Positions 34,077 through 42,664 of a stretch of 47,872 nt of DNA are shown in pieces; position 1 is the stretch's first letter, and each line of letters begins with the position of its first letter. The notes under the pieces are model-generated. The model ran no database searches. It was not told where the DNA came from and saw only the letters and a program-made list of their open reading frames with translations. Position numbers and translations under genes: made by a program. This DNA is from Planctomycetia bacterium. Its GTDB lineage: Bacteria > Planctomycetota > Planctomycetia > Pirellulales > Thermoguttaceae. The stretch is from positions 1 to 47,872 of the forward strand of contig JAUNBJ010000015.1 in assembly GCA_030535245.1 (NCBI GenBank), given 5' to 3'.

Positions 34077-34482
34077 GGAAAATGTGGCATTGTGCCTGGA
34101 TCGGATGGCCCGGTCAAAACGTTGCCTGGCTTCAGCGGAAGCAAATTTGTCGCTGGGGGATTGGGAGAATGCGGCCAATCGTGCCTATTATACGGTATTT
34201 AATGCCATGCGTTCCCTGCTGGCACTGGAGGATGTGGATCGCAAAAAACATGCGGGTGTCATTGCTTTTTTCCGTGAAAGGTACATCAAAACGGGGATAC
34301 TGTCGGAATCGTTGTCCCTGATCATAACCAATCTTTACGATCTGCGTTCGGAATGTGATTATGCGGACTTTATAAGGGTGGAACCGGAAGAAGTTTGTGA
34401 ACGGGTTCATGAAGCCGCCGCCTTTTTCATGGCGGTTCGTGAGTATTTAACCCAGCAGGGGATTTGTACGGAGAATATTTAG
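34069..34482 (+). CDS. HEPN-domain protein partnered with MNT
   Basis: This 137-residue helical protein is of the HEPN type: NRAYYTVFNAMRSLLALE (37-54), KKHAGVIAFF (59-68) and LYDLRSECDYADF (89-101). The RX4-6H signature of HEPN RNases is not evident; Arg93 is followed by Tyr98 at the equivalent spacing. It may therefore not be a ribonuclease. Coupled to the MNT gene by overlap and 22 bases before rnfE, it is embedded in the rnf transcript. Confidence 0.82.
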   Translation: MSEENVALCLDRMARSKRCLASAEANLSLGDWENAANRAYYTVFNAMRSLLALEDVDRKKHAGVIAFFRERYIKTGILSESLSLIITNLYDLRSECDYADFIRVEPEEVCERVHEAAAFFMAVREYLTQQGICTENI

Positions 34483-34504
34483 CAGCGTTTCGGAGCAGAA
34501 GAAA

Positions 34505-35119
34505 ATGAGTGAATCGAATTTACCCACGGCATGGGAGCGGTTTTACAACGGGATTTTGCCGGAGAATCCGACGTATCGGCTTTTGTTGGGAATGTGTCCG
34601 ACGTTGGCGGTGACGAACAGTGTTCAGGCGGCCCTGACGATGGCGGCGGCGACGACGTTCGTACTGTTTTGTTCCAACGTGATGATCAGTCTGATTCGTG
34701 GGCTTTTGAAGCCGCATTTACGGATTCTGGTGTTTACGTTGACGATTGCGACGTTCGTAACGGTGGCCGACCGGGTGTTGGCGGCGTACCTGTACGACAT
34801 GAGCAAGCAGTTGGGGCCGTACATTCCGTTGATTATTGTGAACTGCATTATTATTTCGCGTTGCGAGGCCTGTTCGTCGGTGCAGGGGCCGTTGGTTTCG
34901 GCGGTGGACGCGATAGGGGTGGGGCTTGGGTTTACGCTGGGGCTGGTGTCGATTGCGACGGTGCGGGAGATTCTCGGCAGTGGTACGTGGTTGGGATGGA
35001 CGGTGCTTCCCAACGGTACGTGGGAGCCGTGGGGGATCATGGTATTGCCTCCGGGGGCATTTTTAACGTTGGGGGTACTGTTGGCGGTGTTCAACCGGCT
35101 GACGGAGAAAAAGGCGTAG
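34505..35119 (+). CDS. rnfE: Rnf complex subunit RnfE
   Basis: This 204-residue membrane subunit has about six helices. It shows the conserved LLGMCPTLAVTNSVQ, IRILVFTLTIATFVT-type and IIVNCIIISRCEACSS segments of the RnfA/RnfE pair; the conserved cysteines in LGMCP and VNCIIISR are kept, as expected for the membrane 2Fe-2S site shared with RnfA. Starts 22 bases after the HEPN stop. Confidence 0.94.
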   Translation: MSESNLPTAWERFYNGILPENPTYRLLLGMCPTLAVTNSVQAALTMAAATTFVLFCSNVMISLIRGLLKPHLRILVFTLTIATFVTVADRVLAAYLYDMSKQLGPYIPLIIVNCIIISRCEACSSVQGPLVSAVDAIGVGLGFTLGLVSIATVREILGSGTWLGWTVLPNGTWEPWGIMVLPPGAFLTLGVLLAVFNRLTEKKA

Positions 35120-35184
35120 GGGTGGCCGGGAAATGCCGCGTTGGCTTTGAGGAAGGAAAAACGTTTTTGCGAGTGGGATAGAAA

Positions 35185-35946
35185 ATGGACATTTTCATTA
35201 ATTTACTGCTTTTGGTCATCAGCACGGCGTTCATCAACAACTTTGTGTTGAAATATTTCGTGGGAATCTGCCCGTTTTTGGGGGTTTCCAAAAAAATCAG
35301 CACGGCGTTCGGGATGGGCTGTGCGGTAACGTTCGTGATGGGGATCGCGGCGTTTTTGAGTTGGACGTTTACGTTTTTCATTTTGCGACCGGAGGCACCG
35401 CTTCCGGCGTGGGTGTGGGCGCAATGCGGGGGCGATCCGGCGACGAAGGTGGATCTGTCGATTTTGAGTTATCTGGTATTCATTTTCGTCATCGCGTCGA
35501 GCGTGCAGTTTGTGGAGATGTACGTTCGGAAATTTTTCCCATCGTTGTACAAGGCGTTTGGGGTATTTTTGCCGTTGATTACGACGAACTGTGCCATCCT
35601 GTTTGCGTGTTTGGAGATTCTCAAGCAGCTTCAGGATCCGACGAATCTGTGGGGGTTGCACGAGGCGTTGGCGTATTCGCTGGCGGGGGGGATTGGTTTT
35701 ACGGTAGCCATTTCGATCATGGCAGGAATCCGCGAGGAGCTGGAGATGTGCGACATTCCGACGCAGTTGCGTGGCGTGGGGATTGCGTTGTTGACGGCGG
35801 CGGTGTTGGCCATGGCGTTTATGGGGTTTGCGGGCGTGGACAAAGGTTTGGAAAAGGCGATGATGCCGAAAACCACGGCGGCAGTGGAAACATCGGCGGA
35901 AACATTGGAAAAAGCGGGGGAAGCCCCGGTGGAGGCGGTACGATGA
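35185..35946 (+). CDS. rnfA: Rnf complex subunit RnfA, with extra loop and tail
   Basis: This 253-residue membrane subunit is the RnfE partner. [18 protein letters not shown] and [16 protein letters not shown] hold the conserved cysteines. It is about 50-60 residues longer than typical RnfA (about 190-200): a polar insert at about 67-92 ([20 protein letters not shown]) between helices 2 and 3, and an Ala/Glu/Thr-rich C-terminal tail (about 230-253). The stop overlaps the SGNH gene as ATGA. Confidence 0.93.
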   Translation: MDIFINLLLLVISTAFINNFVLKYFVGICPFLGVSKKISTAFGMGCAVTFVMGIAAFLSWTFTFFILRPEAPLPAWVWAQCGGDPATKVDLSILSYLVFIFVIASSVQFVEMYVRKFFPSLYKAFGVFLPLITTNCAILFACLEILKQLQDPTNLWGLHEALAYSLAGGIGFTVAISIMAGIREELEMCDIPTQLRGVGIALLTAAVLAMAFMGFAGVDKGLEKAMMPKTTAAVETSAETLEKAGEAPVEAVR

Positions 35947-37268
35947 GAGCGATTTACGCATTGGGAATGGTGTTGTCGGCGGTGTTGGCATTTGCGGACG
36001 ACGCCGTGAGGATGGAGGTTGTCGGGGATTGGCAGGTGAACGTCACGTGCGGCGAGAAATCCCAGACGTTCGCGATTGCCCGACCGACGCCCGTCGTGGT
36101 GGAAAACGAAGTTTATGCGTCGCTTCCGGTGTACCGTCCGGACGGGCCATCGTGGCGGAAGGGGATTACGTTACGGGGGGTGAGTGCGCAGGAGTGCAGC
36201 GTGGAAAACGCGTACGTTCCGGGTTCCATCGAGATTTGGCAATATCACACGAATGCCCAGCAAGCACGTGAGGGGATTCGGGCGGTCGAGGGGAAGGATT
36301 TCCAGATTTACGTCGCGACCGGGAATGTGGGGCGTTTGGAGGGAGGAATCTTGGCGGCGGACCGGCCGGTGGAGATTTCCTATCAGTATTACACCATGCG
36401 GTTGGACAGTATCGTGCGGAATGCGGACGGTTCGTGGGGGTTGGTTCCGGGGGTACCGCATGTGGCGAATCCGGAGCTGGCAAAGTTGGAGGCGGGGCAG
36501 ACGCGTTTGGGCACGGTCTGGGTCGTTGGCAATATCGACCGATTGGACGATACGCTGTTGTTCCCCATCTCGGAACCGACGGCCTACGAACCGTTGTTTC
36601 GGGCGGAGGAAGTGCTTCCCCGGACATGGGCGAAGCTCCAAAATGGCGAGGAAGTGCGGGTTTTGGCCTGGGGCGACAGTGTGACGGCATGTGGGTATAT
36701 CCCCGACGCGTTTCGCTGGCAGCAGCAGTTTGTGGATCGTTTGCAGGCACAGTTCCCGAAGGCGCACGTGGTGCTGATTTCGGAGGGGTGGGGCGGTCGC
36801 AATTCCGACGCGTACCGTGCCGAGCCGCCGGGCAGTCCGAAGAATTACAGGGAAAAAGTGCTGGCGGTGAAGCCGGACCTGATCGTTTCGGAGTTTGTCA
36901 ACGATGCGGGGATGAACGAGGCGCGGGTGGCGTTGCGTTATGGAGAAATGTTGAAAGATTTCGAGGCTGCGGGGATGGAGTGGATCATCTGCACGCCGCA
37001 TTACGTCCGTCCGTCGTGGATGGGGTTGACGTCGCTGAAGGGGATCGACACCGATCCGCGTCCGTACGTGAAGGGTTTGCGGGCGTTTGCGGCGGCGAAT
37101 CGTGTCGCGTTGGCCGACGCGGCGTTTTTGTATGGTCAGCAGTATAAATTGGGCATTCCGTACATCACGTTGATGAAAAACAACATCAACCATCCGAATG
37201 CGTATGGCATGGGGTTGTTCGCGGACGCGTTGATGGCGATTTTTCAGCCGGCGGTTGAACGTAAGTAA
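35943..37268 (+). CDS. Secreted SGNH/GDSL-type hydrolase nested in the rnf operon
   Basis: This 441-residue exported protein has a signal peptide (about 1-18), an N-terminal beta-rich region (about 20-235) and a C-terminal SGNH hydrolase domain. The blocks are [11 protein letters not shown] (Ser246), [10 protein letters not shown] (Gly285), EFVND (Asn320) and [10 protein letters not shown] (His417). The usual Asp three residues before the His is Asn here. Such enzymes are esterases or deacetylases on glycans or lipids; the substrate is unknown. It is translationally coupled to rnfA by ATGA and is followed by a strong hairpin before rnfB. It has no known role in Rnf function. Confidence 0.82.
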   Translation: MRAIYALGMVLSAVLAFADDAVRMEVVGDWQVNVTCGEKSQTFAIARPTPVVVENEVYASLPVYRPDGPSWRKGITLRGVSAQECSVENAYVPGSIEIWQYHTNAQQAREGIRAVEGKDFQIYVATGNVGRLEGGILAADRPVEISYQYYTMRLDSIVRNADGSWGLVPGVPHVANPELAKLEAGQTRLGTVWVVGNIDRLDDTLLFPISEPTAYEPLFRAEEVLPRTWAKLQNGEEVRVLAWGDSVTACGYIPDAFRWQQQFVDRLQAQFPKAHVVLISEGWGGRNSDAYRAEPPGSPKNYREKVLAVKPDLIVSEFVNDAGMNEARVALRYGEMLKDFEAAGMEWIICTPHYVRPSWMGLTSLKGIDTDPRPYVKGLRAFAAANRVALADAAFLYGQQYKLGIPYITLMKNNINHPNAYGMGLFADALMAIFQPAVERK

Positions 37269-37354
37269 GGTCTGCCAAACATCGTGCAGTGTAAAAAATA
37301 AATATTTATAATAGCGAACGCAGTGAGCGCACGGAAAGTTTTTTGAAGGAGAGT

Positions 37355-37392
37355 TTGAGAGGAAACCATTTTTCAAAAATGTTTCCTCTCAA
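37355..37392 (+). terminator. Strong palindromic hairpin between the SGNH gene and rnfB
   Basis: Arms TTGAGAGGAAAC (37355-37366) and GTTTCCTCTCAA (37381-37392) pair over 12 bases. The centre (CATTTTTCAAAAAT) extends the stem almost to the loop with one bulged base. It follows a TTTTTTGAAGGAGAG block shared with 16921-16945. It could terminate or attenuate transcription before rnfB. Confidence 0.6.
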
Positions 37393-37444
37393 GAGGTTGG
37401 AAGCTCGATAGTTAAAACAATTGCGCTTCCAGTCTCTGGAGAAA

Positions 37445-37467
37445 AACCCTTTTGAAAAAGAGGAACA
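37445..37467 (+). repeat. Short dispersed repeat CCCTTTTGAAAAAGAGGAAC
   Basis: The same block, with small changes, occurs at 42790-42808 and, inverted, at 47850-47872. It lies 30 bases before rnfB and includes an AGAGGAA purine run, so it could influence translation starts. Confidence 0.45.
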
Positions 37468-37498
37468 GACGCAGTAAAATTCACGAACGGGGAAACGA

Positions 37499-38410
37499 AT
37501 GACTCCTTTTACGATTACGGTATTGGTGGCGGTGGGCGTGATGTTGACGTTGGCCGTGGTGATGAGCTGGATTTTAGGCTGGGCGAACGTGGCGTTTCGG
37601 GTGGAGGTGGATCCGAAGGTTGCGGAAATATCGGCAGTGCTTCCGGGGGCGAACTGTGGGGCGTGTGGTTTTGCGGGGTGCAACGAGTACGCGGCGCAGT
37701 TGGTGGCGGGCACGGCGCCATGCGGGGCCTGCACGCAGTGTAATGCGGAGAAGAATCAGCGGATTGCTCAGATTCTGGGGGTTGCGGCGGCGGAAACGTT
37801 CCCGTACAAGGCGGTGGTTCACTGCATGGCGAACGATGCACAACGGATCGATCGTCGAGAATATACGGGGGAGCGTACCTGTGCGGCGGCAAATTTGGTG
37901 TCGGGGGTTCAGGGGTGCACGTATGGATGCCTGGGATTTGGCGACTGCGAGCGGTCGTGCAAGTATGGGGGAATCCGTGTGGTGAACGGTTTGGCGACGG
38001 TCTATTACGACAAGTGCGTCGGCTGCAAGGCGTGCGAGGCGGCATGCCCCAGGCATATTATTTCGATCATTCCGTTCAAGAAATCACGGGTGTTGGTGGT
38101 GGCATGTTCCAACAGGGACATTGGGCCGGACGTTCGCGGGGTATGCAAGGTGGGTTGCATTGGATGTGGGGCATGTTCCCGGCGAGACAGTGCATTTCAG
38201 ATGGCGGAGAATTTGCCGACGATTGATTACGACGCGTTTGGCGAGGACGACGCCCATTTGGTGACGGTGGAGAAATGCCCGGCGAACATGTTGGTTTACG
38301 TGGGGGAGCCGACGGCCCAGGACATTGCCGCGACGCAAGACGAGCCGCTTCCCAAGGTGGTGCAGGCCGATTTCAAGACCACGGTTGACCAGACGAAGTG
38401 GCGCGGTTAG
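37499..38410 (+). CDS. rnfB: Rnf complex subunit RnfB
   Basis: This 303-residue subunit accepts electrons from ferredoxin. It has an N-terminal membrane helix (about 7-28), an Fe-S domain GANCGACGFAGC (Cys53/56/61, Cys75) and further cysteine clusters: Cys140/144/150/154, Cys173/176/179/183 (CVGCKACEAACP) and Cys216/220/223/226 (CKVGCIGCGAC). The order C-D-G-E-A-B is that of known rnf operons. It is separated from the rest by 230 bases containing the hairpin at 37355-37392, so its level may be set separately. Confidence 0.94.
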   Translation: MTPFTITVLVAVGVMLTLAVVMSWILGWANVAFRVEVDPKVAEISAVLPGANCGACGFAGCNEYAAQLVAGTAPCGACTQCNAEKNQRIAQILGVAAAETFPYKAVVHCMANDAQRIDRREYTGERTCAAANLVSGVQGCTYGCLGFGDCERSCKYGGIRVVNGLATVYYDKCVGCKACEAACPRHIISIIPFKKSRVLVVACSNRDIGPDVRGVCKVGCIGCGACSRRDSAFQMAENLPTIDYDAFGEDDAHLVTVEKCPANMLVYVGEPTAQDIAATQDEPLPKVVQADFKTTVDQTKWRG

Positions 38411-38433
38411 TACGGTGTTCTGTGAATAAACAG

Positions 38434-38517
38434 GGGCACCTTCTAAAAACCGCTTCCGCAGGCTAAACCGAGGGATTTACATCTTTTGGCCTGGAATTGG
38501 TTTTTTAGAAGGTGCCC
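38434..38517. repeat. 84-bp palindromic element (full-length copy)
   Basis: Left arm GGGCACCTTCTAAAAACC (38434-38451) is the inverse of the right arm (38499-38517), with one extra T in the right arm. The ~47-base centre contains CGCTTCCGCAGG and TTTTGGCCTGGAATTGG. Partial copies of arm or centre occur at 38-54, 2444-2460, 16999-17025, 18816-18833, 30363-30396 and 42646-42660, all outside genes. It follows rnfB by 23 bases. Confidence 0.8.
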
Positions 38518-38528
38518 ATAGCTAATAA

Positions 38529-38554
38529 CGAACGCAGTCTGTTCCCTGCGTTCG
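38529..38554. terminator. Hairpin between convergent rnfB and the oxidoreductase gene
   Basis: CGAACGCAG (38529-38537) and CTGCGTTCG (38546-38554) form a perfect 9-bp stem with an 8-base loop, 18 bases past the stop of the minus-strand gene. No strong T-run on either side, so it is a likely but unproven terminator. Confidence 0.55.
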
Positions 38555-38572
38555 CGGTATTCAGGAGTTTCG

Positions 38573-40075
38573 TTACACGTTTTCCGGTTTCGGAACGGCA
38601 AAGTCGGCTCGCGTTTCCGAACGACCGATCATGGCGTTGGCAGCTTCGTTGTCCACGAAACGGACCTTTTCCGGGTCGAACTTCAACATCGGCCCCAACG
38701 ACAACGGCGTGGCGGCCAAATCGACGTCGTTCGCCTTCAGGTGTTCCACCGTTCGGGCCAGTGTCTGGGCATTGTCGTCACGGCTGGGAACATCTTTCAG
38801 TACCTTTTCAATCTCGGCGGCCGAACACCGGTTCTTCTCGCCCAGATAATAACTGATGTTGCCCAAATGCGCCAGCGCCGCCGACAGATGGCCGTCCAGA
38901 ATCGGAGCGTTCAGGATCGACGGATCCCGCTTCAACACCGCTTCCATGAAGTTGGCGTAGTGGAAGTCGTCGTGGCCCCCCACAAATTCGCGGATGACTT
39001 TGCCCGACTTGTCGTAGGCGGTGCTGTGACCATAGGAATCCTGCACCACCTTGCCTTCCGAACCGTAGAAAATCACGCCGATCTTGGCACCATCCAAATC
39101 GGGCGTCTCCAGCCCACGCGTCTCAAAGACCATCGTCTTGTCGCCAAAATCGAAAATCGAAACCTCCGTGTTGGCCGTGTCTCCGGCATCCACGTAATTC
39201 GGGTCTTTCCGCTCCGCCTGATACCCCAGACGACCGCCGTACGTAATCACACTGTTCGGCAAACGCATGAGTCCCAAACCCCAACGGGCAATGTCGAACT
39301 GATGCGGCCCCTGGTTGCCCGAATCGCCGTTGCCGTACAGACGCTGCCAATGCCAGTCGTAATGCAGGTTTTTACGCGTGAGCTTCGGAACCGTGTATGG
39401 CGCAGCACCGCTCCAAAAATTGAAATCGACGCTTTCCGGAATCGGATAATCGCCCAACGCGCCAATCGACTTGCGGCGTTTGTAACAGAGGCCCCGTGCA
39501 AATCGGACGTCGCCAATCCCCCCCTCCTCAAGGAATTTTACCGTTTCCCGCTGGGCCGGATTGGAACGGCACTGCGTCCCCACCTGGCAGATACGGCCGT
39601 ACTTCTTCGCGGCGGCGACCATGGCCATTCCTTCGGCGATATTCTGGCTGGCCGGCTTTTCAACGTACACATCCTTCCCCGCCTGCATGGCCCAAATCGC
39701 CTGCAAGGCGTGCCAGTGGTTCGGCGTGGCGCCGGCGACGATGTCCACCGACTTGTCGGCAAACGCGTCGCGCATGTCGAGCACAAACTTCGGTTTCGTT
39801 CCGTTCTGTTTCTTCGCGATCTGCTCGCAGCGGGATTCGCCCGTTCTGTTGTCGGCGTCGCTGACGTACGTAATCACCACGTTTGGCTGTTTCAGGAAAC
39901 CCTGAATGTGGTTTCCACCACGCCCGCCCGCACCGACGATGGCCAGACAAATTTTTTCATTGGCCGAAACGCCGTTGGCGGCGATCAGCACTTCGGGCGA
40001 CACCGCACCCCCTGCGCAGGCGGCACCGGCAAACAGAGAGGTACGTAAAAAATCACGACGGGATGTGTTTTTCAT
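38573..40075 (-). CDS. Tat-exported Gfo/Idh/MocA family oxidoreductase
   Basis: This 500-residue protein has a twin-arginine signal (SRRDFLRTS, 5-13), then a Rossmann fold with GAGGRG (48-53) and the family motif EKPAS with Lys140. The C-terminal alpha/beta domain contains NQGPHQFDIARWGLG, where the His/Asp pair is typical for the dehydrogenase active site. Proteins of this type use NAD(P) to oxidise sugars or related polyols; export with a bound cofactor is known for the planctomycete and glycosidase-related members. AAGGA lies about nine bases before the start. Monocistronic. Substrate unknown. Confidence 0.88.
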   Translation of the reverse strand: MKNTSRRDFLRTSLFAGAACAGGAVSPEVLIAANGVSANEKICLAIVGAGGRGGNHIQGFLKQPNVVITYVSDADNRTGESRCEQIAKKQNGTKPKFVLDMRDAFADKSVDIVAGATPNHWHALQAIWAMQAGKDVYVEKPASQNIAEGMAMVAAAKKYGRICQVGTQCRSNPAQRETVKFLEEGGIGDVRFARGLCYKRRKSIGALGDYPIPESVDFNFWSGAAPYTVPKLTRKNLHYDWHWQRLYGNGDSGNQGPHQFDIARWGLGLMRLPNSVITYGGRLGYQAERKDPNYVDAGDTANTEVSIFDFGDKTMVFETRGLETPDLDGAKIGVIFYGSEGKVVQDSYGHSTAYDKSGKVIREFVGGHDDFHYANFMEAVLKRDPSILNAPILDGHLSAALAHLGNISYYLGEKNRCSAAEIEKVLKDVPSRDDNAQTLARTVEHLKANDVDLAATPLSLGPMLKFDPEKVRFVDNEAANAMIGRSETRADFAVPKPENV

Positions 40076-40132
40076 AAGGCAGGTCCTTCTTAAAAAGGGA
40101 AATCACAGAAAAATGGAATCCAATTAACGTCT

Positions 40133-40161
40133 ATTATGCGAAATGCCCGGAAGTTTGTCAA
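40133..40161 (-). promoter_or_regulatory. Promoter of the Gfo/Idh/MocA gene, with overlapping dyad
   Basis: On the minus strand, TTGACA (40156-40161), 17 bases, CATAAT (40133-40138). The dyad GCCCGG (40145-40150) / CCGGGC (40162-40167) brackets the -35 box, so it could be an operator or the moxR-side terminator. Confidence 0.7.
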
Positions 40162-40243
40162 CCGGGCGGGGAGAAAGAAAAGGGGATAAAAAACCAGGGC
40201 GGAGATGGAAATTCCCCCCACAATTCCCCCCATGGGAGTCCGA

Positions 40244-41227
40244 TTACGCCCCTTGGGAAGGGGTTTCCAGTATTTTTCGTACCACGTCGTCGGGCGTGAT
40301 TCCTTGCGCGTCGGCGGTAAAGCGGGTTTTGATACGGTGACGCAGCACGGCGGGAGCAATGGCACGCAAATCCCCGGCCTCCACGCAGTAACGTCCATTC
40401 AGCACGGCCCTGGCTTTGGCTCCCAAAATCAGCGATTGCCCCGCCCTTGGCCCGGCGCCCCACGCGACGTACTCCCGAATCCACGCGGCCAGCTCCCCGG
40501 ACAGATCCGTTTCCGGACGCGTTTTTCGACACCAGTCGCATGCCATTTCCGCGAGATTCCCCGCAATCGGCACCCGACGTATCAGCGGCAGGATTTCCAG
40601 CAACTCCTGGGCATCCAGCACCGGCGTTACTTCCACATCCCTTTCCCCCGTCGTCTGAAGCAGAATGTCCAATTCCTCCTGACGGCTGGGGTACGTCACC
40701 CGCGATTTGAACAGGAACCGGTCGAGCTGCGCTTCGGGGAGCGGGTAGGTTCCCTCCTGTTCGATCGGGTTTTGCGTGGCCAGCACAAAAAAAGGGGAGG
40801 GGAGTGGATACCGTTCGCGACCCACCGTAACCTGCCGTTCCTGCATGGCTTCCAGGAGTGCCGATTGCGTTCGCGGCGGAGTCCGGTTGATTTCGTCGGC
40901 CAGCAGGATGTTCGTGAATACCGGCCCTCGGAAGAACTTCATCTCCCGCTTTTCGCCGAGCATTTCGCTTCCGGTAATGTCGCTGGGCATGAGGTCGGGG
41001 GTACACTGGATTCGCTGAAATTCCAGTGAAAGTGCCGAGGCGAGCGTCCGCACCATCAGCGTTTTCCCCAGTCCCGGAACCCCTTCCAGCAGGCAGTGTC
41101 CCCCGGAAAGCAGTGCCAGGAACAGCTCCTCCAGTACCTGTGCCTGCCCGACGATGATTTTCCCCGCCTGCTCCCGAACCCGCTGCCACGCCTGGTGAAC
41201 TTTCTGAATGGCTTCGACGTCATGCAT
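40244..41227 (-). CDS. MoxR-family AAA+ ATPase
   Basis: This 327-residue ATPase has Walker A GVPGLGKT (49-56), Walker B LLADEINR (108-115), the sensor region VLATQNPIEQEGTYPLPEAQLDRF and the C-terminal lid. MoxR proteins act as chaperone-like remodelers, usually with DUF58 and vWA partners from the same operon. Here no partner gene follows; the next gene is the unrelated oxidoreductase. The ATG at 41227 has GGAG nine bases upstream. The longer frame reaching 41404 would run through both divergent promoters and purD and is rejected. Confidence 0.9.
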   Translation of the reverse strand: MHDVEAIQKVHQAWQRVREQAGKIIVGQAQVLEELFLALLSGGHCLLEGVPGLGKTLMVRTLASALSLEFQRIQCTPDLMPSDITGSEMLGEKREMKFFRGPVFTNILLADEINRTPPRTQSALLEAMQERQVTVGRERYPLPSPFFVLATQNPIEQEGTYPLPEAQLDRFLFKSRVTYPSRQEELDILLQTTGERDVEVTPVLDAQELLEILPLIRRVPIAGNLAEMACDWCRKTRPETDLSGELAAWIREYVAWGAGPRAGQSLILGAKARAVLNGRYCVEAGDLRAIAPAVLRHRIKTRFTADAQGITPDDVVRKILETPSQGA

Positions 41228-41261
41228 GATTTTGTGCTCCTTCCCAATTCCTCTCCTTTCG

Positions 41262-41290
41262 AGTGTAACGGTTTCCCCCTTTTCTGTAAA
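41262..41290 (-). promoter_or_regulatory. Promoter of the MoxR gene
   Basis: On the minus strand, TTTACA (41285-41290), 17 bases, TACACT (41262-41267), about 35 bases before the start at 41227. Confidence 0.6.
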
Positions 41291-41317
41291 GCCCCCTCTG
41301 GGCATTCGCGGTTCGTG

Positions 41318-41326
41318 TGTTACAAT
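41318..41326 (+). promoter_or_regulatory. Extended -10 promoter of purD
   Basis: TGTTACAAT (TGN then TACAAT, 41321-41326) with no consensus -35. It gives a leader of about 33 bases to the ATG at 41366. It is back to back with the MoxR promoter. Confidence 0.55.
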
Positions 41327-41365
41327 AGGGAGGAAATTTTCATTTACATTGCAGGAGGTCTTTTT

Positions 41366-42646
41366 ATGAACGTCATGGTAATTGGCAGCGGCGGACGTGA
41401 ACACGCGTTGGCCTGGAAACTTTCACAGAGTCCCCGTGCGGACCGCGTTTTTGTGGCTCCCGGAAACGTCGGAACCTTTTACGACGCGGAAAATGTCCCG
41501 ATCGACCCGATGAATTTCGCGGACGTCATTCGCTTTGCCAAGGAAAACAACGTCGGTCTGGTCGCCGTTGGCCCGGAAACGCCGCTATGCGGGGGGCTGG
41601 TGGACGCGCTTTCCGCCGAGGGAATCCGCGCGTTTGGTCCCTCTCGTGCCGCCGCACGGTTGGAGGGGAGCAAGATTTTCTGTAAAAACGCCCTGAAACT
41701 GGGGTGTATTCCGACTGCGGAGTTCGCCACGTTCGACAATGCACAAAACGCCCTGAATTACCTCCGGGAACGCGAGGACAAGCCGATCGTCGTCAAGGCG
41801 GACGGTCTGGCGGCGGGCAAGGGGGTGTGCGTCTGCGATAATCGGGAGCAGGCGATCCAGGCGGTTCAGGAAATGGCCATGGACAAAAAATTCGGTTCTG
41901 CTGGCGAAAAGCTCGTCATTGAAGAACGGCTCGACGGCGAGGAGGCCAGCGTGTTGGCCATTACCGACGGCAAAACCATCCTCACCCTTCCCCCCTGTCA
42001 GGATCACAAGGCGGCCTACGACGGCGACAAAGGCCCCAACACCGGCGGCATGGGCGCTTACTGTCCGGCTCCGGTCGTTTCCGAGGAGATGCTCCACTGG
42101 GTCGAGGAAAACATCCTGGTTCGTACCGTTCATGTGATGAATCGGCTCGAATCCCCATTCTCCGGCGTGTTGTACGCAGGGTTGATGATCGGTCGGCAGG
42201 GGCCGAAGGTGCTGGAGTTCAACACCCGTTTCGGCGATCCGGAGTGCCAGCCGTTGCTCATGCGGCTGAAAACCGATCTTTTAACCATCATGGAAGCGAC
42301 CGTGGACAGGCAGCTCGACAAAATCGGCCCGCTGGAATGGGATCCGCGTCCGGTGGTTGGCGTGGTGATGGCGTCGGAAGGGTATCCCGGAAAATCGGCG
42401 TACGGTCGCCCGATCCGTGGTTTGGAGGATGTGGCCGGCATGTCCGACGTGAAGGTGTTCCACTCCGGCACCCGCGTCAACGACAAGGGAGAAATCGTCA
42501 ATGCCGGCGGACGTGTTTTGACCGTTACCGCATTTGGGGAGAGTATCGCGTTGGCGAAGAAAAACGCATACGAGGCGGTTCGGAAAATCCGTTGGGAAGG
42601 GGCCTGGTGCCGCCACGATATTTCCGACAAGGCGGCGCAGGGGTGA
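41366..42646 (+). CDS. purD: Phosphoribosylamine-glycine ligase
   Basis: This 426-residue ATP-grasp enzyme makes glycinamide ribonucleotide from phosphoribosylamine, glycine and ATP in de novo purine synthesis. The N-terminus NVMVIGSGGREHALAWKL is diagnostic; further motifs are VAVGPETPLCGGLVD, VVKADGLAAGKGVCV, PPCQDHKAAYDGDKGPNTGGMGAY and LEFNTRFGDPECQ. AGGAGG seven bases before the ATG fixes the start. Length is normal (420-430). It is monocistronic with its own promoter and terminator. Confidence 0.96.
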   Translation: MNVMVIGSGGREHALAWKLSQSPRADRVFVAPGNVGTFYDAENVPIDPMNFADVIRFAKENNVGLVAVGPETPLCGGLVDALSAEGIRAFGPSRAAARLEGSKIFCKNALKLGCIPTAEFATFDNAQNALNYLREREDKPIVVKADGLAAGKGVCVCDNREQAIQAVQEMAMDKKFGSAGEKLVIEERLDGEEASVLAITDGKTILTLPPCQDHKAAYDGDKGPNTGGMGAYCPAPVVSEEMLHWVEENILVRTVHVMNRLESPFSGVLYAGLMIGRQGPKVLEFNTRFGDPECQPLLMRLKTDLLTIMEATVDRQLDKIGPLEWDPRPVVGVVMASEGYPGKSAYGRPIRGLEDVAGMSDVKVFHSGTRVNDKGEIVNAGGRVLTVTAFGESIALAKKNAYEAVRKIRWEGAWCRHDISDKAAQG

Positions 42647-42660
42647 TTTTTAGAAGGTCT
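42646..42660 (+). repeat. Solo arm of the TTTTTAGAAGG repeat family at the purD stop
   Basis: ATTTTTAGAAGGTCT starts within the last base of the purD stop codon and matches the right arm of the element at 38499-38517. Confidence 0.4.
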
Positions 42661-42664
42661 TTGG

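Noticed and set aside
33741..34482. Complete anti-phage defence island
   Set aside because: Only the MNT/HEPN pair is present; neighbouring genes are all Rnf subunits, so I call it a nested pair and not an island.
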